NCBI GenBank assembly: GCA_047619685.1
Contig: JBLHLC010000009.1
Location: 54,840-118,839 of the forward strand
Length of the DNA: 64,000 nt
Direction of reading: 5' to 3'
Origin: JABDJZ01 sp047619685
GTDB taxonomy: Bacteria; Bacteroidota; Rhodothermia; Rhodothermales; UBA10348
Shown: positions 58,236 to 64,000 of the stretch, piece by piece
Layout: each line of letters starts with the position of its first letter
Position numbering within the stretch: position 1 is the stretch's first letter
Made by a program: the position numbers and the translations under genes
The notes under the pieces: model-generated
Database searches by the model: none
What the model was told of the DNA's origin: nothing
What the model saw: only the letters and a program-made list of their open reading frames with translations

Positions 58236-59276
58236 GTGACGGATAAGACCAAAAGCTTGTTGGTCCGACTGGGCAGCTTCTTGCTTGCAGCAGGATTGCT
58301 GTATTTCGCCCTGCGCAACGTGGACCTCAAACAGGTTGGCCGGGATCTCTCGCAGGCCAACTACTGGTGGGCCTTCCCCGTCGTCTTCGTGACGCTGTTC
58401 AGTCACTGGCTCCGCGCCTGGCGGTGGACGTTCCTTCTGGATCAACTACCCACCGGCCCTCCCGACAAGCGCGGTAGAGAACCCAAGAGAGTGGACATTC
58501 TTGGGGCTTTTGGCGCAGTGATGATCGGTTACCTGGCCAACTATGTGGCGCCGCGCGTGGGCGAGGTAGTCCGAACGGCCAGCGTATCCACGCGCTTCCA
58601 CAGGCCTTTCACCGCCGTACTCGGAACAGTGATCACGGAGCGGATTCTGGATGTGGTGACCATGGCCCTGGCCCTCCTGACCATTCCTCTGGTGTTTTCG
58701 GGGCGCATTTGGGAGATTCGCGACCTTCTGGTCGCTCCGCTTCAGGATAAACTTCCCTACGTCTCGCCCTGGATTATCCTGGCCACCACATTGGCTGTCG
58801 TGGCCGCAGGTTTTGCCCTCTTTAGATGGATTCAGACCGGTCACGGAGCCCGCATCGCCCGAATCCTTGCGGCTCTCCGGGATGGCCTGGCCACGGTGGC
58901 CTTGACGCCCCGCCGCGTTGAACTCGTTGTCTCAACCTTGCTCATTTGGCTCTGTTACGGGACGATGGCCTACCTGCCGTTTTTGATGTTTGGTTTCGAC
59001 GTCACCTACGGGATTGGCTATTTCGACGCGTGGGGCATCATGCTCCTGGGTGCCATCGGTGTGGTCATCCCTTCCCCGGGCGGTTTTGGCTCCTTCCACT
59101 ACATCACCATCCAGTCGCTGGTACTCCTGTTTGCGTTCTCGTCCGATGCGGCGGCATCGTATGCCATCCTGACGCATACGGGGCAACTCTTGATCTATGT
59201 GATTACCGGGGCGGTTTTTGTGCTGGGCATGGGCCTGCGCTTTTCGGGATCCGCCGGTGAACCGGCTCTGGAATGA
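58236..59276 (+). CDS. Lysylphosphatidylglycerol-synthase-TM/UPF0104 flippase-like membrane protein
   Basis: This 346-residue protein has a GTG start at 58236, 6 bp after lolA. It has about eight helices: SFLLAAGLLYFALRNVD, ANYWWAFPVVFVTLFSHWLRAWRWTFLL with the family R-WRW motif, FGAVMIGYLANYVAPRVGEVVR (conserved N-x-x-PxRxGE-like), and GIMLLGAIGVVIPSPGGFGSFH (PSPGGxG motif). These fit the YbhN/AglD/MprF-TM group of lipid flippase-like proteins. The last codons overlap the start of the downstream gene at 59273. Confidence 0.88.
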   Translation: MTDKTKSLLVRLGSFLLAAGLLYFALRNVDLKQVGRDLSQANYWWAFPVVFVTLFSHWLRAWRWTFLLDQLPTGPPDKRGREPKRVDILGAFGAVMIGYLANYVAPRVGEVVRTASVSTRFHRPFTAVLGTVITERILDVVTMALALLTIPLVFSGRIWEIRDLLVAPLQDKLPYVSPWIILATTLAVVAAGFALFRWIQTGHGARIARILAALRDGLATVALTPRRVELVVSTLLIWLCYGTMAYLPFLMFGFDVTYGIGYFDAWGIMLLGAIGVVIPSPGGFGSFHYITIQSLVLLFAFSSDAAASYAILTHTGQLLIYVITGAVFVLGMGLRFSGSAGEPALE

Positions 59277-61642
59277 GGACGTGGATCCTTCTACTGGGAT
59301 TGATGATCCTGCCGCACACGGCCGTCGCGCAGGATATTTTCGAGGCTCCGATCAGGCTCTATCCTGACCGGGCGGTTGACCTCGAAAGCCTGGACATCCA
59401 CGGCACGTTTCAGGCGTCAAGCCGGTCATTTCGAATGGAGGTTCGGGCCTCCATCCGAGCGACAGAGCGCAATGTGCTGCAGTTCTCGTGGCCAACACAT
59501 GGGCTGCCGCTGGATTCGATTTTCGTCGAGATGGCCACGGGAGACACGGCTATGGTTGCCGTGCGGGGGGATTCTCTCACCATAAGCCTCGCCGGTCCAC
59601 TGAGCCTGGACCAGTTGTCCACGGTCCGACTCGTGTATGACCTCAGACCGGGCGCGGGACTCATAGCTCCGACCGACCCCGCCATGGAAGGGAGCTGCTG
59701 CCTCTCTCCGGCCAGAGTCTGGCTTCCCGTTCCCGATGACCCCGGGGATCGGGTCACCGTATCGTTATCTCTGTCGGTCCCGGATTCCTGGACCGTGCTG
59801 GGTGTCGGCACCAAGAGGAGAGGTGACGGCACCTGGCACTACGCCCCCAGGCGCACCGTCCGCGTCCAGGATCTGACATTTGTGGCCGGGCACCTGGAGA
59901 AGCGCAACCTTGGCCGGTTCGAGTACCATGTTCCCGCAGATTACAACCCTTCCACTGGCCTCCACGCCAGCCTATCGGATGCGTTTGACTTTTTCCTCCA
60001 GCGGACTGGATATAGATTGCCCTGGGACACGCTACGAGTAGCCATACTTCCCTCCCTCTCCCCGGCCTCTGGCCCCTCCAACCAGGGATTCCCGGGCTTG
60101 CTCGTCATGGATGCCGCCCCATCCGGCTCCGGTCAATTCGACCCTGCCTCGGCTGATGTCCTGCCCCGGGCTGTCGCTCGGCAGTGGACCCACGCGGTGC
60201 TGTCTCCCGACTGGTGGAGTGAGTCCTGGGTGAACGAGGCGCTGGCCGGCGCCATGGCGGGTGCTTACCTGGCAGACCGCACCTCAGATGCGGCATCGGC
60301 CGCAACACGACTGGCCCAGTTGGATGCCTACCTGCAGGAAGCGCAAACCTATCGCCGACCCCTCGTCTGGGATCGCTATGTGGTTGCCTCCGATCTGGAC
60401 GATCAGCATGTTTTGTCCAAAGGGCCGCTCGTCCTCACACAGGTCATCGGCGAAATTGGCCCGACTGCTTTTTGGACATCAATCCGACGGCTACTGGCCC
60501 GCCACGCGTTCTCGGGCATAGACACCGAGGCGTTGTCAACCGCCCTGGAGCCGGGTGGAGCCGGACCGGTATCGGCAATTTTTGACACCTGGGTGTTCGG
60601 GGCAGGCCATCCCGAAATCACGGTGGAGAGTCTTCACGATGTGGAATCTGAGACCCTCCATCTGAGGGCTTTGCAAACGCAGGATGGGCCGCTCGTCCCC
60701 GCGACGTTTCGCTTCCGGACCGAGGCCGAGTGGCTCCCGTTCGGTGGACCCGCCCGTGAGACGCTTCAAGTGGAGGAAACCGAGCAGGAATGGGCCATCC
60801 CATCCATTGTAGGGCCCCGGTATGCCATCATCGATCCGGAAGGCCTGGTGGTCGCGGACATCACCCTACCGGGGGATCTGGCGTCCCTGTCGGCGCAACT
60901 CCGGTATGGTTCGGCCAGCACACGCCTGCGTGCCGCCCGGAAACTGGCCGCTTTCGGGAACGACCCTGCCGTGGGCCTATCGATCCGTTTGACCTTTGCG
61001 AGTGAAACGTCTCCAGAAGTTCGGGCAGAGCTGATGCGAGCGGCTGGTGCGATGCCGTCGTCTGGTTCGGCGCATGAACTGCTGGAACAGGGACTTGGGG
61101 ATCCCGACCACCGGGTCCGTGTGGAGGCCATCCGGGCGCTCCGGGGACTCTACGCTGCCGGGGAGGCAGACGTACTTTTTGAACAGGTTGCTCAGGGCGA
61201 TACCGTACAGTGGGTCCAGGCCGAGGCCGTGCTCTCCATGACCGGGCCAGGCGCCGAGGCCCTGGCGCGGGCCGCCCTTATCACCGCGTCTGACGGGGAC
61301 GTTATCTTCAAGGCCGGATGGAAGGTGCTCTCCGGAAAGGGACTGATCACCCGTGCAGATTTCCTGACCCACACCACACCTTCCGGCACAACCGCACGAA
61401 TCCTGGGCGCCCTGGAGTTGGTTCAAGATGTCCCGTCCGACCGTCAGACCAGGCTGCGCGTCCTGGCTCACATGTCCCACCCCGCGGTCGCAGTCCGGTC
61501 AGCCGCAATCCAGTGGGGCGGCAGCCTCCTGAGAAAAGGCAATGACCCGGCCATTCGGACGCTTCTGCGCAAGGAGTGGCACATCGGGGTCCAATCAGAA
61601 CTGGAGACGCTGTCGGACAAGCTCGGGTCCGGTTCCTGGTAG
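59273..61642 (+). CDS. M1-peptidase-like pseudoenzyme with HEAT-like repeats, exported
   Basis: This 789-residue protein has a signal peptide (WILLLGLMILPHTAVAQ). Beta-rich N-domains are followed at residues ~298-325 by AVARQWTHAVLSPDWWSESWVNEALA, which matches the M1 zinc region (HELAHQW..WWNDLWLNEG). The HExxH positions read R/A/R and lack both His and the Glu; the GAMEN-like spot reads QGFPGLLVMD. A helical region follows, and the last ~250 residues (about 540-789) form HEAT-like repeats such as DPDHRVRVEAIRALRGLYAAG. It is probably a noncatalytic scaffold or binding protein. It overlaps the upstream gene by 4 nt, giving a lolA-flippase-M1-like unit. Confidence 0.85.
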   Translation: MRTWILLLGLMILPHTAVAQDIFEAPIRLYPDRAVDLESLDIHGTFQASSRSFRMEVRASIRATERNVLQFSWPTHGLPLDSIFVEMATGDTAMVAVRGDSLTISLAGPLSLDQLSTVRLVYDLRPGAGLIAPTDPAMEGSCCLSPARVWLPVPDDPGDRVTVSLSLSVPDSWTVLGVGTKRRGDGTWHYAPRRTVRVQDLTFVAGHLEKRNLGRFEYHVPADYNPSTGLHASLSDAFDFFLQRTGYRLPWDTLRVAILPSLSPASGPSNQGFPGLLVMDAAPSGSGQFDPASADVLPRAVARQWTHAVLSPDWWSESWVNEALAGAMAGAYLADRTSDAASAATRLAQLDAYLQEAQTYRRPLVWDRYVVASDLDDQHVLSKGPLVLTQVIGEIGPTAFWTSIRRLLARHAFSGIDTEALSTALEPGGAGPVSAIFDTWVFGAGHPEITVESLHDVESETLHLRALQTQDGPLVPATFRFRTEAEWLPFGGPARETLQVEETEQEWAIPSIVGPRYAIIDPEGLVVADITLPGDLASLSAQLRYGSASTRLRAARKLAAFGNDPAVGLSIRLTFASETSPEVRAELMRAAGAMPSSGSAHELLEQGLGDPDHRVRVEAIRALRGLYAAGEADVLFEQVAQGDTVQWVQAEAVLSMTGPGAEALARAALITASDGDVIFKAGWKVLSGKGLITRADFLTHTTPSGTTARILGALELVQDVPSDRQTRLRVLAHMSHPAVAVRSAAIQWGGSLLRKGNDPAIRTLLRKEWHIGVQSELETLSDKLGSGSW

Positions 61643-61794
61643 GAGCCCCCGCGGACCTTCGGGCCATCCCTGATCCTGTGCGGCTCGCATGGTGGGAAGG
61701 ACCATTCAGGCCATTTCATTTTGTAGGGCCAAGGGGCATCCCTACCCTCTATTCGAGGCGACGCCGCAGGTTTGGTGTCTCCCGTCATCTCCAT

Positions 61795-62070
61795 ATGAAT
61801 CGAATCGATATGCAAGCCGTGGCTGATTCGGACGTCAAGAACCCGCTCTCAGGACTTATTAGCGATGAGGTCTACCATGTCCTCCACGATCACAATCTTC
61901 TGAGCGAAAAGGGCGTGCGGGATTTCGAGATCAGAAGCCGTTTTCGTGCTCTGCGTGAGAACCAGGTGACCGCGTTCGATGCGATCGAGAATCTGCGCAA
62001 TCTGTATCCGTATCTACAGTTCGATACGATCCGAAAGATTGTGTACCGACTGAACGGCAAGAAAGACTAA
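61795..62070 (+). CDS. Small helical protein of unknown function
   Basis: This 91-residue protein starts at ATG 61795 (MNRIDMQAVADSDVKNPL); ATG 61810 is an alternative. It is mostly helical and charged, with ISDEVYHVLHDHNLLSEKG, DFEIRSRFRALRENQVTAFD and YLQFDTIRKIVYRLN, giving a compact two- or three-helix protein. There is no known motif. The frame continues upstream to 61576 without protein-like character, so the short form is preferred. It is convergent with rlmB after 27 bp. Confidence 0.7.
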   Translation: MNRIDMQAVADSDVKNPLSGLISDEVYHVLHDHNLLSEKGVRDFEIRSRFRALRENQVTAFDAIENLRNLYPYLQFDTIRKIVYRLNGKKD

Positions 62071-62097
62071 CGGCCGGCGCCGAGCGCTGTCTGCGGC

Positions 62098-62862
62098 CTA
62101 ACCGCGACTTCGCGCCGCGGCAAAAAGCAGAATTCCCGCTGCTACAGAGACGTTCAGCGATTCCGCCGGACCGCGCATGGGAATGGAAACCCGGTAGTCG
62201 CATGCCTTTGCGACGCCGTCTCTGATCCCGTCGCCCTCACTTCCCAGGACAATGGCCACCGGGCGGTCCCAATCCATGGACCAGACGCTCTCTTCGCCCA
62301 GCCCATCGGCGCCCGCAACCCAGTAGCCGCGCTCTTTCAGTTGCGTTATGGTCAACTTGATGTCGTCCACCCGTGCGATCGGCATGAGTCGGGCCATACC
62401 TGCGCTGGTCTTCAGTGCAGCGTCATTCACAAAGGCGGAACCCCGCATGGGAAGAATCACCCCTCCCACACCGGCCGCCACGGCGCTTCTGAGTATTGCA
62501 CCCAGGTTGTGCGCGTCCTGAACGCCGTCCAGAATAAGCACGATGGGTTTCGTTGCCCGGACCGTATCCAGATCCGGAGCGATAGCACGTAACATGTCGT
62601 CCACATCCAGGTACTCCACCTTCGCGATGATGGCGGCAATGCCCTGGTGATTCAGACCGGGTGCCAGACGTTCAATCCGCTGCGCAGGCACTGATTGGAT
62701 CGGTACACCCGCATCCTTGGCAAGACGACGCATTTGACTGGCCACTCGGCCGTCAATTCCGTTCAGAAGGAATACCTTCTCTATGTGCATGTCGGACTCA
62801 AGGGCCTCCCTAACGGGATTCCGCCCTACAATTACCGACTGACCATCTGACTCTTCTACCAT
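62098..62862 (-). CDS. rlmB: 23S rRNA (guanosine-2'-O-)-methyltransferase RlmB / TrmH family
   Basis: This 254-residue SPOUT methyltransferase has an N-terminal substrate-binding domain (SVIVGRNPVREALESDM) and a SpoU domain with PIVLILDGVQDAHNLGAILRSA (motif 1), VAIVLGSEGDGI (motif 2) and VSIPMRGPAESLNVSVAAGILLF (motif 3, knot). These are the RlmB/TrmH signatures. It methylates a ribose 2'-OH in 23S rRNA, or possibly in tRNA if TrmH-like. It is divergent from the amidinotransferase-fold gene by 35 bp. Confidence 0.93.
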   Translation of the reverse strand: MVEESDGQSVIVGRNPVREALESDMHIEKVFLLNGIDGRVASQMRRLAKDAGVPIQSVPAQRIERLAPGLNHQGIAAIIAKVEYLDVDDMLRAIAPDLDTVRATKPIVLILDGVQDAHNLGAILRSAVAAGVGGVILPMRGSAFVNDAALKTSAGMARLMPIARVDDIKLTITQLKERGYWVAGADGLGEESVWSMDWDRPVAIVLGSEGDGIRDGVAKACDYRVSIPMRGPAESLNVSVAAGILLFAAARSRG

Positions 62863-62897
62863 TTCAACCGTCTCCCGACCGCTCGTCTACTCGATCC

Positions 62898-63779
62898 ATG
62901 TCCAAATCTGAACATACGGTCTTCTGTTGTTCGAACATCCTCACTCTCCGCGAGGCCCTGGTGAAACATCCGCGTGATGCATTCCGGTCTCAGGATAATC
63001 TCCGCGACTCCTGCCCAGGTCTGGGCTTTGACGGTGTCCCCGACCTCGCACGGGCCATAAGCGAGTACGACGCCTTTGCCGCGCTACTGGAAGCAGAGGG
63101 GGTGGCATTGACCTACCTCTCAGAGGACGATTCCACCGATCCGGATAGCCTCTACACGCATGATCCCGCGGTCTCAGCAGCTGGAGGAATAGTGCTTTGT
63201 CGGATGGGCAAAACCACGCGCCGAAATGAGGCAGCCGCGGTCGGGCGTTGGGCCAGCGAGGCCGGAGTGAAGGTGCTGGGTTCGATTGAGGCGCCGGGAC
63301 TTTTGGAAGGAGGAGACCTGATCTGGATTGACGAAAGCACCGTTGCCATTGGCATCGGATTCAGGTCTAACTCCGAGGGCGCGCGGCAATTCGGGCATAT
63401 CACAGGGACGGACGTCATTGAAGTCAGCCTCCCTTACTGGAACGGCCCGTCGGATGTGCTTCATCTCATGTCGCTCATCTCGCCGCTGGACACGGATCTC
63501 GCACTGGTATTCAGAAGACTCCTGCCGGTAGCGTTCGTCCAGCAGCTCCAAACCCGCGGAATCCATCTGGTGGATCTGCCAGAATCCGAGTACGACTCTC
63601 TGGGATGTAACGTGCTTGCCCTGGGCCCTCGCCGATGCCTGGTCGTGGACGGCAACCCGGAGACACGGCGAAGGCTGGAAGCTGCCGGATGCGAAGTCGT
63701 CAGCTTCCAGGGCGCAGAAATCGCCCGGAAGGGCCAGGGCGGGCCGACCTGCCTGACCAGACCGTTGGTGCGCCGGTAG
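62898..63779 (+). CDS. Amidinotransferase-fold hydrolase (dimethylargininase/arginine-deiminase-like)
   Basis: This 293-residue protein has a pentein fold with guanidine-modifying-enzyme residues: Asp in YTHDPAVS, LLEGGDLIWID (substrate-binding Glu/Asp), the catalytic His in DVLHLMSLISPLD and the catalytic Cys in GGPTCLTRPL at the C-terminus. The set fits dimethylarginine dimethylaminohydrolase and related amidinohydrolases. It hydrolyses a guanidino compound (arginine or methylarginine) to citrulline or similar; the exact substrate is not readable. It starts with ATG 62898. Confidence 0.87.
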   Translation: MSKSEHTVFCCSNILTLREALVKHPRDAFRSQDNLRDSCPGLGFDGVPDLARAISEYDAFAALLEAEGVALTYLSEDDSTDPDSLYTHDPAVSAAGGIVLCRMGKTTRRNEAAAVGRWASEAGVKVLGSIEAPGLLEGGDLIWIDESTVAIGIGFRSNSEGARQFGHITGTDVIEVSLPYWNGPSDVLHLMSLISPLDTDLALVFRRLLPVAFVQQLQTRGIHLVDLPESEYDSLGCNVLALGPRRCLVVDGNPETRRRLEAAGCEVVSFQGAEIARKGQGGPTCLTRPLVRR

Positions 63780-63785
63780 CGGCTT

Positions 63786-64000
63786 CTAGAGGTTAAAACA
63801 GACCACGCGTTCCTCGGTCATCGAGTGCACGGCCGCCTCTATGCCTTCACGGCCTATCCCGCTTCCCTTCACGCCGCCAAAAGGCATGGAGTCTAACCGG
63901 TAGTCCGTGGAGTCATTGATGATGACGCCACCCACGTGGAGCTGATTGATTGCCTTGAAAGCATCGGCAATGCGCTGCGTGAAAACAGCGGCATGCAGGC
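63786..64000 (-). CDS. Aldehyde dehydrogenase, C-terminal end, partial
   Basis: The minus strand from the window edge encodes about 71 residues ending at TAG 63786-63788: FTQRIADAFKAINQLHVGG, VIINDSTDYRLDSMPFGGVKGSG and IGREGIEAAVHSMTEERVV. This is the typical end of the NAD(P)-dependent aldehyde dehydrogenase family, with N-D at the oligomerisation strand and MPFGGxKxSGIGREG. The N-terminus and the catalytic Cys are outside the window. It is convergent with the amidinotransferase-fold gene, 6 bp apart. Confidence 0.88.
   Translation of the reverse strand, partial: LHAAVFTQRIADAFKAINQLHVGGVIINDSTDYRLDSMPFGGVKGSGIGREGIEAAVHSMTEERVVCFNL

Noticed and set aside
1..64000. tRNA, rRNA or CRISPR features
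   Set aside because: I found no cloverleaf with a T-loop-like GGTTCGAATCC in the right context, no conserved rRNA segments, and no regularly spaced repeats apart from the 13-bp triplet at 27776.

Overview
The window is about 60% G+C by eye and densely coded on both strands. It looks like a free-living Gram-negative bacterium of the Bacteroidota/Rhodothermota branch, most likely Rhodothermia-like. The reasons are a C-terminal type IX secretion (T9SS) sorting domain on a multidomain cytochrome (39450-43160), a fused isobutyryl-CoA mutase IcmF (35654-39091), three ~800-residue FtsX/MacB-type permeases with separate ATPases, many exported or lipoprotein enzymes, and few clear Shine-Dalgarno sites. 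I saw no rRNA, tRNA, CRISPR array, integrase or transposase.

Region 1 (1-5337) is a same-strand cluster of small secreted beta-rich proteins, an Ig-like periplasmic-chaperone-like protein and a ~1070-residue surface/usher-like protein ending in a SPOR-like domain. The last two carry in-frame stop codons in otherwise continuous frames. Region 2 (5338-18710) is an ABC export locus with its own control circuit: a plus-strand permease (5510-7930) and a divergent minus-strand operon (membrane fusion protein, two ATPases, a small protein, two permeases). Next to the operon lie genes for a sigma-54 response regulator and a membrane histidine kinase. Both transcription units have a well-formed -24/-12 sigma-54 promoter (5455-5470 on plus; 15771-15786 on minus). 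About 108-118 bp upstream of each predicted start lies the same palindrome, TGTTCG-N4-CGAACA, the probable operator of the adjacent regulator. One permease of the operon has lost its last transmembrane block.

Region 3 (18711-35255) is a mixed set of mostly exported or membrane proteins: SDR, esterases, DJ-1/PfpI protein, APC permease, M20 peptidase, alpha-carbonic anhydrase, aldo/keto reductase, SulP transporter and GH30 glycosidase. Several of these are broken. Region 4 (35256-44230) holds a MITE-like inverted-repeat element, IcmF, a 1236-residue MauG-DUF11-propeller-T9SS fusion and a truncated subtilisin relative with LERY-type tail repeats. Region 5 (44231-57536) is rich in amino-acid and D-amino-acid functions: alpha-hydroxy-acid oxidase, two class V aminotransferase-fold proteins, an FAD oxidoreductase, an M55 D-aminopeptidase, a YkvI-like transporter and a DgcN-DgcA pair. 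The last four could together release, import and convert D-amino acids such as D-glutamate. Region 6 (57537-64000) has LolA, a flippase-like membrane protein, an M1-peptidase-like protein without its zinc site but with HEAT-like repeats, RlmB, an amidinotransferase-fold enzyme and the end of an aldehyde dehydrogenase.

A recurring theme is gene decay: seven genes, nearly all exported or envelope proteins, are interrupted by nonsense codons, frameshifts or an internal deletion, and an eighth seems to have lost its start codon. The nonsense changes are all compatible with C:G to T:A transitions. This may be real decay or assembly error; raw reads would decide.
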